Shown piece after piece: positions 8,045 through 17,551 of a stretch of DNA of 64,000 bases. Numbering within the stretch: position 1 is the first letter of the stretch; every line of letters starts with the position of its first letter. Source of the DNA: Streptomyces actuosus (GTDB taxonomy: Bacteria; Actinomycetota; Actinomycetes; Streptomycetales; Streptomycetaceae). Location: positions 124,001-188,000 of the forward strand of contig NZ_JAFFZS010000009.1 of NCBI RefSeq assembly GCF_016921115.1. The letters run 5' to 3'. The position numbers and the translations under genes were made by a program. The notes beneath the pieces were generated by a model. It did not search any database. It saw only the letters and a program-made list of their open reading frames with translations, and was not told the origin of the DNA.

Positions 8045-10368
8045 GCATCCGTCAGTGGTCACGGGACCTGTCCATGGGGGTGCGGTTCGCCTTCGGCGGC
8101 GGACGGGAGGGCTGGACCCGGGCCCTGCTGACGGCCGTCGGCGTCGGGCTCGGCGTGGCCCTGCTGCTGCTGAGCACCTCCGTCCCGAACGCCCTCGCGG
8201 TGCGGCACGACCGCGACAAGGCCCGCGCGGACCACACCTTCAGCCAGCCCGACCGGCCGAAGGCCGACAACACGGTGATCGTCGCGGACGCCAACACCAC
8301 GTTCGGCGAACGGGACGTGCGCGGCCGGCTGCTGGAGCCGGAGGGCCCGCGGGCGCCCCGGCCGCCCGGCGTGGACCGGTTGCCCCGAGCCGGGGAGATG
8401 GTCGTCTCCCCGGCCCTGAAGGACCTCCTCGCCTCCGGCGACGGCAAGCTGCTGCGCGCGCGCCTGCCCTACCGGATCAGCGGCACGATCGGCGAGAGGG
8501 GCCTGGTCGGCTCCCACGAACTGGTCTACTACGCCGGCGCCGAGGGGCTGTCCGCGCGCCTCGACCGCAGCTCGGTGGCCCGCATCACCGCCTTCGGCGA
8601 CACCGTCGCCGTGACCGTCGAGCGCACGGACCCGATCCTGATCCTGCTGATCCTGGTCGTGTTCACGGTGCTGCTGATGCCGGTGGCCGTGTTCATCGCC
8701 GCCGCGGTGCGGTTCGGCGGTGAGCGGCGCGACCGGCGGCTCGCCGCGCTGCGACTGGTCGGCTCCGACAGCCGCACGACCCGGCGGATCGCGGCCGGCG
8801 AGGCGCTCGGCGGCTCCCTGCTCGGCCTGGTCCTCGGCGCCGCCTTCTTCCTGATGGTGCGCCAGGCGGCCGGCTCGGTGGAGCTGATGGGCGTGAGCGC
8901 CTTCCCGAGCTACCTCACCCCCTCCCCCGCGCTCGCCCTGCTGGTGGCCGGCGCGGTGCCGGCGGCGTCGGTGCTGGTCACCCTGTTCACACTGCGCGGT
9001 GTCGTCATCGAACCGCTGGGCGTGGTGCGGACGGCGAAGCCGGCGCGCCGCCGGCTGTGGTGGCGGCTGCTGCTGCCGCTGGCCGGCCTGGCGATGCTCT
9101 ACCCGATGGTCGGGCAGGGACGGGACAACGGCTACTTCAACCAGTACCTGGTGGTCGGCGGCGTCATGCTGCTGCTGGTCGGGGTGACCGCGCTGCTGCC
9201 GTGGATCGTGGAGGCCGTCGTCGGCCGGCTGGGAGCCGGCGCCCTGTCCTGGCAACTGGCTGTTCGCCGACTGCAGTTGAGCAGCGGGACGGCGGCCCGC
9301 ACGGTCAACGGCATCGCGGTGGCCGTGGCCGGGGCGATCGCGCTGCACATGCTGTTCTCCGGGGTCGAGGGCGACTACACCAAACCCACCGGCCAGGACC
9401 TCCAGCGCGCGCAGATGCAGGTGTCCCTGGACCGCGGCGCCATCGGCGCCGTCGGCAAGTTCCGCTCCACCAAGGGCGTGCGCTCGGTGACCCAGCTCTC
9501 CGACATCGACCTCGGCGACCGGCGCGAGAACCCCGACCAGGGCGTTCCACTCACCATCGGCGACTGCACGGCGCTGCGCGAGCTGGCGTCGCTGCCCTCG
9601 TGCCACGACGGCGACGTCTTCGCGGTGACCGGCGCCGAGCCCGACGAGTCCTGGACCTCGACGGCCCGGCCGGGCCGCACCCTGTATATCGATCCGTCCT
9701 ACGAGGGCTCCCCCGGGGAGGCGATCGCCTGGAAGGTCCCCGGGACGCTCCGGCACGGGACGTCCGTGGACGGGCTGCTCGGCTACCGCAGGGGCGGCCT
9801 GATGATGACGCCGGGCGCGCTGCCGCCCGGCGCCGCGGAGCGAGCCACCACCCAGCTGTATCTGCGGCTGGACCGGTCGGTTCCGCGCGCGGAGGAGTAC
9901 GTCCGCAACACGACCGCCGGGATCGACCCGATGGCGGACGCGACTCTCTGGTCGTCCACCAGGGAGTCCAAGCGGTTCGCCTCGATCCGCACCGGCCTGT
10001 ACGTGGGCGCCGCCTGCGTGCTCGGGCTGATCGGTGCGAGCCTGCTGGTGTCGCAGCTGGAGCAGCTGCGCGACCGCAGGAAACTGCTGTCGTCCCTGGT
10101 CGCCTTCGGCACCCGGCGGCGCACGCTGAGCCTGTCGGTGCTGTGGCAGACGGCGATCCCGATCGCGCTGGGCCTGCTGCTGGCCTCGGCGGTGGGCCTG
10201 GGGCTGGGCGCGCTGCTGCTGCGGATGGCCGCCACCAGCGTGCGGGTGGACTGGGCGAGCGTGCTGGCCATGTCCGGGATCGGCGCGGGCGTGGTCCTGG
10301 TGGTGACCCTGCTCAGCCTGCCGCCGCTGCTGCGCCTGATGCGCCCGGAGGGCCTGCGCACGGAGTGA
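8041..10368 (+). CDS. FtsX-like ABC transporter permease
   Basis: A 775-aa integral membrane protein. One N-terminal helix (about 25-45) precedes an extracellular domain. A cluster of helices follows at about 198-225, 255-280, 295-325 and 345-395, then a second extracellular domain and three C-terminal helices (about 660-770). Two FtsX domains (VRFGGERRDRRLAALRLVGSDSR is the first core) make it a duplicated MacB-type permease, probably working as a homodimer with the preceding ATPase. Substrate unknown. Confidence 0.92.
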   Translation: MSIRQWSRDLSMGVRFAFGGGREGWTRALLTAVGVGLGVALLLLSTSVPNALAVRHDRDKARADHTFSQPDRPKADNTVIVADANTTFGERDVRGRLLEPEGPRAPRPPGVDRLPRAGEMVVSPALKDLLASGDGKLLRARLPYRISGTIGERGLVGSHELVYYAGAEGLSARLDRSSVARITAFGDTVAVTVERTDPILILLILVVFTVLLMPVAVFIAAAVRFGGERRDRRLAALRLVGSDSRTTRRIAAGEALGGSLLGLVLGAAFFLMVRQAAGSVELMGVSAFPSYLTPSPALALLVAGAVPAASVLVTLFTLRGVVIEPLGVVRTAKPARRRLWWRLLLPLAGLAMLYPMVGQGRDNGYFNQYLVVGGVMLLLVGVTALLPWIVEAVVGRLGAGALSWQLAVRRLQLSSGTAARTVNGIAVAVAGAIALHMLFSGVEGDYTKPTGQDLQRAQMQVSLDRGAIGAVGKFRSTKGVRSVTQLSDIDLGDRRENPDQGVPLTIGDCTALRELASLPSCHDGDVFAVTGAEPDESWTSTARPGRTLYIDPSYEGSPGEAIAWKVPGTLRHGTSVDGLLGYRRGGLMMTPGALPPGAAERATTQLYLRLDRSVPRAEEYVRNTTAGIDPMADATLWSSTRESKRFASIRTGLYVGAACVLGLIGASLLVSQLEQLRDRRKLLSSLVAFGTRRRTLSLSVLWQTAIPIALGLLLASAVGLGLGALLLRMAATSVRVDWASVLAMSGIGAGVVLVVTLLSLPPLLRLMRPEGLRTE

Positions 10369-10371
10369 GCA

Positions 10372-10406
10372 GCGGGCCCGTCACCCCCACGGGGTGAGGG
10401 GCCCGC
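10372..10406. terminator. Convergent hairpin terminator
   Basis: GCGGGCCC-G-TCACCCC pairs with GGGGTGA-G-GGGCCCGC around a 3-nt loop, between the permease stop and the stop of the opposing roadblock gene. Confidence 0.75.
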
Positions 10407-10412
10407 CCGCCG

Positions 10413-10841
10413 TCAGAGGCTGTACTCCCGCACGACCCGCCGCACCTGGGCGAACAGCATGCCCACGTTCACCGACTTGCGGCAGACCACCACGGCGACG
10501 ATGTCCTGCTGGTCGCTCAGGCGCACGAACAGGTGGGTGAGGTTCTCGCTGTTGACGAGGATCTCCTGGAAGAAGTGGTTCTCGGAGCTGATGCCGCGGC
10601 GCTCCTTGAAGATGTCCTCGATCATCACGACCGTGCGCCCCTGGAACAGGTCGAGGGTGGCGCCCGCGAGCAGGTCCAGTACCTCGGGCGGGTGGTTGTC
10701 GACGGTCTCGTAGGACAGCAGCATCCCGGTGGACATGTCGACCACCCCCGCCGCGACGCAGTCGGGCGCGTCCGCGCGCAGGGACTTGACGAGGCCGATC
10801 ACCTGATCGGAGAAGCCGGGGGACATGCGCTTGGTGGCCAT
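10413..10841 (-). CDS. Roadblock/LC7-like domain protein
   Basis: A 142-aa protein with the alternating helix/strand pattern of roadblock/longin-type domains (SLRADAPDCVAAGVVDMSTGMLLS; ENLTHLFVRLSDQQDIVAVVVCRKSVNVGML). Such proteins act as small-GTPase or signalling adaptors in Streptomyces, for example in cvn-type clusters. It starts 4 bp downstream of the second roadblock gene, so both are likely in one operon. No GTPase gene is adjacent. Confidence 0.8.
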   Translation of the reverse strand: MATKRMSPGFSDQVIGLVKSLRADAPDCVAAGVVDMSTGMLLSYETVDNHPPEVLDLLAGATLDLFQGRTVVMIEDIFKERRGISSENHFFQEILVNSENLTHLFVRLSDQQDIVAVVVCRKSVNVGMLFAQVRRVVREYSL

Positions 10842-10845
10842 GGGG

Positions 10846-11244
10846 TCACACTCCTTCGGGGGCGGGGGCGGGGGCGGGGGCGGTCAGGATCGCGCCGATG
10901 CGGTCCAGGGCCGGACGGGTCGCGCTGTGCAGGCGGTCGACGTCCAAGCCCTCGTCACCGAGAACGACCATCAGCGCCGTGTCGCCGACCGCGTAGAAGG
11001 CCGCGCAGCCGTGGCTGCCGTAGGTCACGGTGCGGCTGAGGGTGCCGCGGTCGGTGACGCTCGCGGTGCGTCGGGCCAGGCCGAGCCCGGCCGCGGCGAG
11101 GGCGGCGAGGGACTCGGGGTCGATGGAGTCGGCGGTGTCGGCCGCGATGAGCAGCCCGTCGGCGGCTGCCACCGCCGTGTCGGTGATCCCCGTCACCTGT
11201 TCGCGCAGGCCGCGCATCTCCAGCGCGAGGGCCTTGTGGTCCAT
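10846..11244 (-). CDS. Roadblock/LC7 domain protein
   Basis: A 132-aa roadblock protein (ITDTAVAAADGLLIAADTADSIDPESLAALAAAGLGLARRTA). ATG 11244 (MDHKAL) is preferred over an in-frame start ten codons earlier because a CAGGAG ribosome site lies about 9 nt upstream. The last residues are a Pro/Ala repeat coded by a GGGGGC run at 10858-10881. It belongs with the second roadblock protein and the DUF4388-like protein on each side. Confidence 0.88.
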   Translation of the reverse strand: MDHKALALEMRGLREQVTGITDTAVAAADGLLIAADTADSIDPESLAALAAAGLGLARRTASVTDRGTLSRTVTYGSHGCAAFYAVGDTALMVVLGDEGLDVDRLHSATRPALDRIGAILTAPAPAPAPEGV

Positions 11245-11323
11245 GGGCTCAACTCCTGATTGTTCTGTTCGCACGCGTTCGGCGTGGTGGTTCGTGTGGT
11301 GGTCCGTGTGTGGTCGCGCGCCC

Positions 11324-12478
11324 TTACTGCGCGGTCGTGTTCCGCAGCCGGAAGAACTCCTTCCAGCTCGCCCCGGTCCGCCGCTCCGCCAGCACGTCCG
11401 ACTCGTCCCCGACGGGGTCCGTGAGGACGCCGGGGACCCCGGGGCCGACGAGGACGCCCGGGCTCCCGGACTCGACGGGAACCCCGGACTCCAGGGGTAC
11501 TGCGGACTCGACGGGGACCCCGGGCTCGACGGGGGCGCCTTCGCCGGGGACGCCGGGGTTCCGTGCCGGCGGACCGGCGGCGTCCACCAGGGCCGGCCCG
11601 GCCACGCGACGCGGCCTCAGCGCCTCGGTGATCCCGCTGGCCCCGGGGCGACGGCGCGGCAGCACGGACGGCCCTGCGGGCTGCCGCGGCAGCACCGGCG
11701 GCGGAGCGGGATCCCGGGGCCGTACGCCCTGACCGCCGGGCGGCAGCCGGACCGGTATCGACTGGGGCGCGTCGGGGCACTCCAGCAGCCCCTCGCCGAG
11801 CATCCGGGCGACTTCGACGGTCACCGCGTACACCGCCCGCCCCGTGCGGAAGGCCAGATCGCGGGCGGTGCGACGGCCGTCGGCATAGGTGAGCAGCTCG
11901 CGCTGGAGCATCCCGAGCCGGTAGCCGGCGCGGGAGAGCTGCGCCGGGACGGGACGTTCCCGTTCGGGGCGCACGGGGTAGGGCAGCGCGACGACGGCGG
12001 CCAGCCGGCGGACCGCTTCCTCCAGCACCCGCCCGGGCGGCTCGCCGACGGCGAGCGGGGCACGGGGCGCGACCCCGTCGACGCGCTCGAAGGCGCCGAT
12101 CCGGCCCGCGACGACGGCGAACGCGGCGTCCCGCAGGGCCAGCGCGCACACCAGGCGCAGTTGCGCGGCACCGGCCAGACCGTGCGCGGCCAGCGCGTCG
12201 GCCGGCCAGCTCGAACCACCCGACTGACGCACCAGCTCGGCCCACTGCTCGGCGCTGATCCGGCCCGAGCGCAGCAGCAGCGCGTCAGGCCCGGGCGCTC
12301 CGGGCGACTCGACCGCCACGACGAGTCCGTTCCTGAAGTGGAAGGCACCGCCGGGCGAGCCGGACACCCGGAGCGCGCCGGAGAACCTCTCGCGCTCGCA
12401 GCCCGCCAGCGCCCCGGCCAGGACGTCGTACCCGATCTGGCCGAGGCGATTCCGAGCGCCCTCCCCGATGCTCGCCAT
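11324..12478 (-). CDS. DUF4388 (PATAN)-like protein with low-complexity tail
   Basis: A 384-aa protein. Residues 20-100 (ERFSGALRVSGSPGGAFHFRNGLVVAVESPG) match DUF4388/PATAN domains, which are linked to two-component and gliding-type signalling. A helical region to about 240 follows, then a Pro/Val/Glu-rich tail with repeated P-V-E-S/P-G-V units. ATG 12478 (MASIGEG) is chosen because AAGGGGAG precedes it; the open frame extends 13 codons further up. It is the promoter-proximal member of the set with the two roadblock genes. Confidence 0.8.
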   Translation of the reverse strand: MASIGEGARNRLGQIGYDVLAGALAGCERERFSGALRVSGSPGGAFHFRNGLVVAVESPGAPGPDALLLRSGRISAEQWAELVRQSGGSSWPADALAAHGLAGAAQLRLVCALALRDAAFAVVAGRIGAFERVDGVAPRAPLAVGEPPGRVLEEAVRRLAAVVALPYPVRPERERPVPAQLSRAGYRLGMLQRELLTYADGRRTARDLAFRTGRAVYAVTVEVARMLGEGLLECPDAPQSIPVRLPPGGQGVRPRDPAPPPVLPRQPAGPSVLPRRRPGASGITEALRPRRVAGPALVDAAGPPARNPGVPGEGAPVEPGVPVESAVPLESGVPVESGSPGVLVGPGVPGVLTDPVGDESDVLAERRTGASWKEFFRLRNTTAQ

Positions 12479-12667
12479 CACTCCCCTTGGACTTCGCACA
12501 CACGCCTGACGCGTCACTCCGAGGGGGCATGTGTATCAACGGGGAGGCGAGGTTCGGCCGGTTGTCCTCTACCTGCCGTTACCTGACGGAAGTTGAGACG
12601 TCCGGCTGCGCAAACGATCCTTGTGCGGCGGCTATTTGACCAGTGTGAGCGCTTTCCGGAAAGGCCC

Positions 12668-13618
12668 TCAGGAGGGCGCGCCCAGCACCCGCACCGGCAG
12701 CGGCGCCATCGCCTCGCGCAGCGCGGCGGCCAGTTCCGCGTACTCCGCGCCGCGCGCCGCGCCCGTTCGCATGGCCAGGGCGATGCGCCGGGCCGGCGCC
12801 GGGTGGGCGAAGGAGCCGGTGAGCAGCCCGCTGCTGCGGGTGGTCTCCAGCTTCAGGGCGGTGCGCGGCAGCAGGGTGCAGCCGAGGCCCCCGGCGACCA
12901 GCTGCACCAGCGTGGACAGTCCGGCGGCGGTGGTGGTGACCGGGGCGTCCTCGCGTCCGGCCTCGCGGCAGATCTCCAGGGCCTGGTCGCGCAGGCAGTG
13001 CCCTTCGTCGAGCAGCAGCAGGTTGAGTTCCTTCAGCGCCTCGCGGGGAATGCCCTCCCGCCCGCCCAGCCGGTGGTCCAGGGGCGTGACGAGCACGAAG
13101 TCCTCGTCGAACAGGGGAAGTTCGGCGATCCCGGGCACACCGAGGGGTACGGCGAGCAGGAGCAGGTCGAGGCGGCCGGTGTGCAGTCCGTCGACGAGGC
13201 TGGCGGTCTGCTCCTCGTGCACCTGGAGGTCGAGAGCGGGGTAGCGCTCGTGGACGAGCCTGAGCACGGTCGGCAGCAGGTACGGGGCCACCGTGGGGAT
13301 CACCCCGAGCCGCAGCGCGCCGGTGAACGGGGCCCGGACGGCCTCCGCCTCCTCCAGCAGCGCACCCACCGCGTCGAGCACGGCCTTGGCCCGCACCGCG
13401 AGCCGTTCGCCCGCCGGCGAGAGCAGCACCTTGCGCGTCGTACGCTCGAGGAGGGTGACACCGAGTGTCTCCTCCAGTGCGGACACGGCGCCGGAGAGGG
13501 CGGGCTGGCTCATCCCGATCGCGGCGGCCGCGTCCCGGAAGTGGAGATGCTCGGCCACCGCCGCGAATGCGCGGAGCTGGGAAAGGCTGGGCTGCCGCCG
13601 CTTGCTGCCGATGCTCAC
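12668..13618 (-). CDS. oxyR: OxyR, hydrogen-peroxide-sensing LysR regulator
   Basis: A 316-aa LysR-type regulator: N-terminal HTH (LSQLRAFAAVAEHLHFRDAAAAIGMSQPALSGAVSALE) and a substrate-binding-like sensor domain. The redox loop DEGHCLRDQALEIC carries the two cysteines (about C209 and C218) that form the regulatory disulfide in OxyR (C199/C208 in E. coli numbering). It is divergent from ahpC-ahpD, the arrangement known from Streptomyces coelicolor, where OxyR activates ahpCD and its own gene on peroxide stress. Confidence 0.96.
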   Translation of the reverse strand: MSIGSKRRQPSLSQLRAFAAVAEHLHFRDAAAAIGMSQPALSGAVSALEETLGVTLLERTTRKVLLSPAGERLAVRAKAVLDAVGALLEEAEAVRAPFTGALRLGVIPTVAPYLLPTVLRLVHERYPALDLQVHEEQTASLVDGLHTGRLDLLLLAVPLGVPGIAELPLFDEDFVLVTPLDHRLGGREGIPREALKELNLLLLDEGHCLRDQALEICREAGREDAPVTTTAAGLSTLVQLVAGGLGCTLLPRTALKLETTRSSGLLTGSFAHPAPARRIALAMRTGAARGAEYAELAAALREAMAPLPVRVLGAPS

Positions 13619-13629
13619 TCGACCCTCAC

Positions 13630-13672
13630 TGATAGCTAGCTCCGATCAACATGACCGAGTATAGCTATTTCA
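13630..13672. promoter_or_regulatory. Probable OxyR binding region between oxyR and ahpC
   Basis: An unusually AT-rich stretch for this chromosome, with ATAGCTA elements at 13632 and 13661 in the divergent promoter region. LysR regulators bind spaced dyads of this kind. Assignment to OxyR rests on position and family. Confidence 0.5.
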
Positions 13673-13762
13673 CTAATCAATGCACCCTGTGCCAACATCA
13701 ACATCGTCCAACCCATGGGAAACACGGCCAAAAGCGGTGTTTCCTCGCTGCAAGGAGAGCGT

Positions 13763-14317
13763 GTGCTCACTGTCGGTGACAAGTTCCCCGAGTTCGAACT
13801 GACGGCCTGTGTCTCGCTGGAGACCGGCAAGGAGTTCGAGAAGATCGACCACAAGACCTACGAGGGCAAGTGGAAGGTGATCTTCGCCTGGCCCAAGGAC
13901 TTCACCTTCGTGTGCCCGACCGAGATCGCGGCCTTCGGCAAGCTGAACGACGAGTTCGCCGACCGTGACGCCCAGGTCCTCGGCTTCTCCGGCGACTCCG
14001 AGTTCGTCCACCACGCCTGGCGCAAGGACCACGACGACCTGCGCGACCTGCCGTTCCCGATGATGGCGGACTCCAAGCACGAGCTGATGCGCGACCTCGG
14101 CATCGAGGACGAGGACGGCTTCGCCCAGCGCGCGGTCTTCGTCGTCGACCCGAACAACGAGATCCAGTTCTCCATGGTGACCGCCGGCTCCGTCGGCCGG
14201 AACCCCAAGGAGGTCCTGCGGGTCCTGGACGCGCTCCAGACGGACGAGCTGTGCCCGTGCAACTGGAAGAAGGGCGACGAGACCCTCGACCCGGTCGCGC
14301 TGCTGGCTGGTGAGTGA
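13763..14317 (+). CDS. ahpC: Alkyl hydroperoxide reductase AhpC (peroxiredoxin)
   Basis: A 184-aa 2-Cys peroxiredoxin. The peroxidatic cysteine is in FTFVCPTE (about C51) and the resolving cysteine in ELCPCNW (C164/C166). It reduces hydrogen peroxide and organic peroxides, with AhpD recycling it. GTG 13763 (MLTVGDKFPEFELTAC) is chosen because AAGGAGAG sits just upstream and this is the usual family N-terminus; an in-frame ATG at 13715 would add 16 atypical residues. ahpD follows 3 bp after the stop. Confidence 0.97.
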   Translation: MLTVGDKFPEFELTACVSLETGKEFEKIDHKTYEGKWKVIFAWPKDFTFVCPTEIAAFGKLNDEFADRDAQVLGFSGDSEFVHHAWRKDHDDLRDLPFPMMADSKHELMRDLGIEDEDGFAQRAVFVVDPNNEIQFSMVTAGSVGRNPKEVLRVLDALQTDELCPCNWKKGDETLDPVALLAGE

Positions 14318-14320
14318 CCC

Positions 14321-14863
14321 ATGTCCCTCGACAGCCTGAAGGCCCGCGTACCGGACTACGCCAAGGACCTGAAGCTCAACCTGGGCTCCGTCATCGGCAA
14401 CTCCGACCTGCCCGAGCAGCAGCTGTGGGGCACCGTGCTGGCGTGCGCCATCGCCTCGCGCTCCGCGATCGTGCTGCGCGAGCTGGAGCCGGAGGCGAAG
14501 GCGAACCTCAAGCCGGAGGCGTACACGGCCGCCAAGGCCGCCGCCGCGGTGATGGCGATGAACAACGTCTTCTACCGCACCCGCCACCTGCTGTCGGACC
14601 ACGAGTACGGCACCCTGCGCGCGGGCCTGCGGATGAACGTCATCGGCAACCCCGGCGTCGACAAGGTCGACTTCGAGCTGTGGTCCTTCGCGGTCTCCGC
14701 GATCAACGGCTGCGGCATGTGCCTGGACTCCCACGAGCAGGTCCTGCGCAAGGCCGGCCTCGACCGCGAGGTCGTCCAGGAGGCGTTCAAGATCGCCGCG
14801 GTGATCCAGGCGGTCGGCGCGACGCTGGACGCGGAGGCGGTCCTGGCCGAGTCGGCCGCGTAA
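14321..14863 (+). CDS. ahpD: Alkyl hydroperoxidase AhpD
   Basis: A 180-aa all-helical protein of the carboxymuconolactone decarboxylase-like family. The active-site motif CGMCLDSH (C131, C134, H138) with an upstream Glu is the AhpD catalytic set. In actinobacteria AhpD passes electrons from a dihydrolipoamide-linked donor to AhpC. It is co-transcribed with ahpC and followed by a strong hairpin. Confidence 0.97.
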   Translation: MSLDSLKARVPDYAKDLKLNLGSVIGNSDLPEQQLWGTVLACAIASRSAIVLRELEPEAKANLKPEAYTAAKAAAAVMAMNNVFYRTRHLLSDHEYGTLRAGLRMNVIGNPGVDKVDFELWSFAVSAINGCGMCLDSHEQVLRKAGLDREVVQEAFKIAAVIQAVGATLDAEAVLAESAA

Positions 14864-14885
14864 CCCGCCCGGCCCCGCCACGCCA

Positions 14886-14928
14886 CGGCCCCCGTACGCC
14901 CGACCACCCCCCGGGCGCACGGGGGCCG
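14886..14928 (+). terminator. ahpCD terminator
   Basis: Sixteen-base arms (CGGCCCCCGTACGCCC and GGGCGCACGGGGGCCG) pair with one mismatch around an 11-nt loop, 22 bp after the ahpD stop. Confidence 0.8.
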
Positions 14929-15477
14929 CTGCCTTCCCTCCCTCCGCCCCCCACGGCCCCTGCGGGGCGAGCGGCTTTGCCGGACCGCCCGCGGCGCCGG
15001 TGTCGGGGCGCCTCCCACACCGTCGAGGCCGTGGAGCCGCGCCCCGAGGCAGCCCCGGCCGGGACGTGTCCGGATCGCGTGGCACCGCAGGCGCGGTGCG
15101 GCCCCTCCGGGCGCCGCGAGCCGCCGCCCCCTCCCGGACGCGGCACCGAGCGGCCGGGCGATGCCCCCTGCGGTCGTACGGCGCCCGCAGGGGCATGGGG
15201 GACCGCGCGACCAGCCACGAGGGCGCCGCGGCCGGGCCCACCCGACACCACGGCGCTTGCCGTGGAGCGCTCCAGGGTGTCCCGTGATCCCCGGCGGTCG
15301 CGCGACGACGGCCGCGGCGCCTCGCCGTGTTGCCGGGTCGCCCGCACACGGCCGGTACGAGGACGTCCCTCCGCCTCGCGATGCACCGCATCCGGCGCCG
15401 CGCGCTGATCCACCGGGATCACGGGACACCCTTAGGCTGGAGTCGGGGAAGCCAGCTTCGCCCGAGGGAGGCCGGTC
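14929..15477. other. Intergenic region before the cupin gene
   Basis: About 550 bp of very GC-rich sequence. Open frames are present on both strands but have Arg/Pro/Gly-rich translations without family features, so I call no gene. Near the right end a TAGGCT hexamer (15433-15438) is a plausible -10 box for the cupin gene. Confidence 0.5.
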
Positions 15478-15900
15478 ATGAGCGGACCCCAGGAGCAGAC
15501 GCGGCAGGAGACGCCGTCCGGCCGTCCGGACCCTGTCACCGTCGTCGCCCCGGACGAGCGCCGTCCGGGGCCCGGGACGCCGGGGATGGTGCGGCAGGAG
15601 GCCTTCGCCACGGACCGCATGTGGTCGGGGCTGGTGCGCACCGAGCCGGGCATGGTCTCCGGCTGGCACCATCACGGCACCCACGAGACGGTGGTCTACC
15701 TGCTGTCCGGCGCCCTGCGCGTCGACTTCGGCCCGGACGGTGCCGAGAGCGTGACCGCCCGCCCCGGCGACTTCCTCCGCGTGCCGGCGGGAGCGGTGCA
15801 CCGCGAGAGCAATCCGTCCGCCGAGCCCGCCGAGGCACTGGTGATCCGGGCGGGCACCGGGCCGTCCACGTTCAACGTCGACGGTCCGAAGCCCGCCTGA
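15478..15900 (+). CDS. Cupin domain protein
   Basis: A 140-aa single-domain cupin. Motif 1 GWHHHGTHETVVYLLSGAL and motif 2 PGDFLRVPAGAVHRE supply the His/Glu metal ligands. The ATG has GAGGGAGG about 6 nt upstream. Small cupins of this form act as dioxygenases, isomerases or sensors; nothing nearby indicates the substrate. It stands alone between ahpCD and a convergent membrane-protein gene. Confidence 0.88.
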   Translation: MSGPQEQTRQETPSGRPDPVTVVAPDERRPGPGTPGMVRQEAFATDRMWSGLVRTEPGMVSGWHHHGTHETVVYLLSGALRVDFGPDGAESVTARPGDFLRVPAGAVHRESNPSAEPAEALVIRAGTGPSTFNVDGPKPA

Positions 15901-16007
15901 GACCCGCCGCGGACTCCCGCCGGCCGCCCGGCGGCCGAGGACGCGAGCGCGGCGACGCGCGGCGGAGCACGGCCTGCGGCGCGCCGAAGCGGCCCGGGCC
16001 GGTGCGG

Positions 16008-17375
16008 CTACCGCTCGGCGGCCGGCTGATTCACCGTCTGCCCGTCGCCCGCTGCCACCGCCGCCACCGGCGTTCCCGCCGCCGGCGCCGGTCCGGGTGC
16101 CGCGTCGGAGGAGGTGGCGCCCCTCGGGGCCGGGGACTGGCGCAGGGCGGGCCCGCGGGAGTAGGCCCGCAGATAGCCGACGACGGTGTTCGTCACCGCC
16201 ACCAGCGGCACGGCGACCACCGCGCCGCCGATGCCCGCCACCATGCCGCCGGCCGCCACGGACAGCACCACGGCCAGCGGATGGACCCGCACAGCCCGGC
16301 CGAGGATGAACGGCTGGAGGATGTGGCCCTCGATCTGCTGCACCGCCAGGACGACCACGAGCGTCATCACGGCCGTGAACACACCCTGCGTCACCAGCGC
16401 GACGACCACCGCGAGCGCGCCGGAGGCGACCGCGCCGACCAGCGGGATGAAGGCGAACAGGAAGATGAAGACGGCGAGCGGGACGGCCATCGGCACGTCC
16501 AGGAAGTAGATGCCGAGCCCGATGAAGGTCGCGTCGATGAGCGCGACGATCACCGTGCCCCGCACGTACGCCGTGAGGGTGGCCCAGGCACGCGGACCGG
16601 CGCCGGCCACGCCCGGCCGGGCGACGGCGGGGACCAGCTTCAGCGTCCACTCCCAGATGCGCCGGCCGTCGTAGAGCAGGAACAGCGTCGAGAAGACGGC
16701 CAGCAGGATGCCGGTGAGCGCCTCGACGACGACCTGGACACCCTCCAGTCCGGCGGAGGTGATCTGGTCGGTGTTGGCGCCGATCGCGTCGCGCAGGTTC
16801 TTGGCGATCTGGTTGATCTGCTTGTCGGTGACGTGGAAGGGGCTGTTGAGCAGCCACTTGCGCAGTTCGTCGATGCCGTCCTGGACCTGGTCGGAGAGGT
16901 TGTCGATGTTCTCCATGACCTGCCAGGTCACGAACCAGCCGATCAGCCCCATGATGACGAAGCCGAGTATGGCGGTGAGCGCCGTGGCCGGCCCGCGCGG
17001 TACGCCGAGCCGCCGCAGCCGCGCCACCGTCGGCTGGAGCAACGCGGTGATCAGCAGCGCGGCGACGAAGGCGAGGACGACGAGTTGGACGGCGCTGATC
17101 ACCCTCATCAGCACCCAGACCGTGCCCGCCAGCACCAGCAGCCGCCAGCCGGCCTCGGCGGCGACCCGGACACCCCAGGGAACCGCCTGCGCGGGGTCGG
17201 GGCGGTCGGCGGCCGCGGGAGGGTGTTCCTGCGGTGGGGGCACGTGCTCGGGCTCCGGCGCGGGCTCCGGCTCGGCGTGTTCCCGCTCGACCTCAGCGCG
17301 TCGCTCGTCCAGCCGCTCGCCCATCTCGGTCAGCCCGGCACCGAGCCGACCGAGCCACCCTGGCACTCGAGACAT
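16008..17375 (-). CDS. AI-2E family (PerM-like) transporter
   Basis: A 455-aa membrane protein. An acidic, Pro-rich N-terminal tail of about 75 residues precedes two hairpin-forming hydrophobic segments (about 85-130), a long extracytoplasmic loop (150-235) and four or more C-terminal helices with the family core PLVGAVASGALAVVVAL and GGMVAGIGGAVVAVPLVA. Known members export autoinducer-2 or act as Na+/H+ antiporters. ATG 17375 (MSRVPGW) is chosen because GAAGAGGA precedes it. Confidence 0.9.
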   Translation of the reverse strand: MSRVPGWLGRLGAGLTEMGERLDERRAEVEREHAEPEPAPEPEHVPPPQEHPPAAADRPDPAQAVPWGVRVAAEAGWRLLVLAGTVWVLMRVISAVQLVVLAFVAALLITALLQPTVARLRRLGVPRGPATALTAILGFVIMGLIGWFVTWQVMENIDNLSDQVQDGIDELRKWLLNSPFHVTDKQINQIAKNLRDAIGANTDQITSAGLEGVQVVVEALTGILLAVFSTLFLLYDGRRIWEWTLKLVPAVARPGVAGAGPRAWATLTAYVRGTVIVALIDATFIGLGIYFLDVPMAVPLAVFIFLFAFIPLVGAVASGALAVVVALVTQGVFTAVMTLVVVLAVQQIEGHILQPFILGRAVRVHPLAVVLSVAAGGMVAGIGGAVVAVPLVAVTNTVVGYLRAYSRGPALRQSPAPRGATSSDAAPGPAPAAGTPVAAVAAGDGQTVNQPAAER

Positions 17376-17465
17376 GATCCGTCCTCTTCCCCCGTCTCTC
17401 CTCACCACTCCCCCCAGGAGTCGTCTGCGTCAGACGGTACAGGGCGTGCGGACGATCACACGGCC

Positions 17466-17498
17466 GCAGCCCCTCCCCCTAGGACGGGGAGGGGCTGC
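17466..17498 (-). terminator. Terminator of the SLT-domain gene
   Basis: A perfect 13-bp stem (GCAGCCCCTCCCC) with a 7-nt loop lies 53 bp downstream of the transglycosylase-like gene on its strand. Confidence 0.8.
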
Positions 17499-17551
17499 GC
17501 AGGGTTGAGAACGGGGCCGCGGGAGGTGGTCCCGGGGCTGCCGGAAGCTCC

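Noticed and set aside
10858..10882. GGGGGC repeat as a phase-variable tract
   Set aside because: It is in the last codons of the second roadblock gene, where the 6-bp unit keeps frame and encodes a short Pro/Ala tail, so no switching is expected.
14929..15477. Minus-strand gene opposite the cupin leader
   Set aside because: The frame is long, but composition is Arg/Gly/Pro only and it overlaps the ahpD terminator; typical of GC-rich shadow frames.
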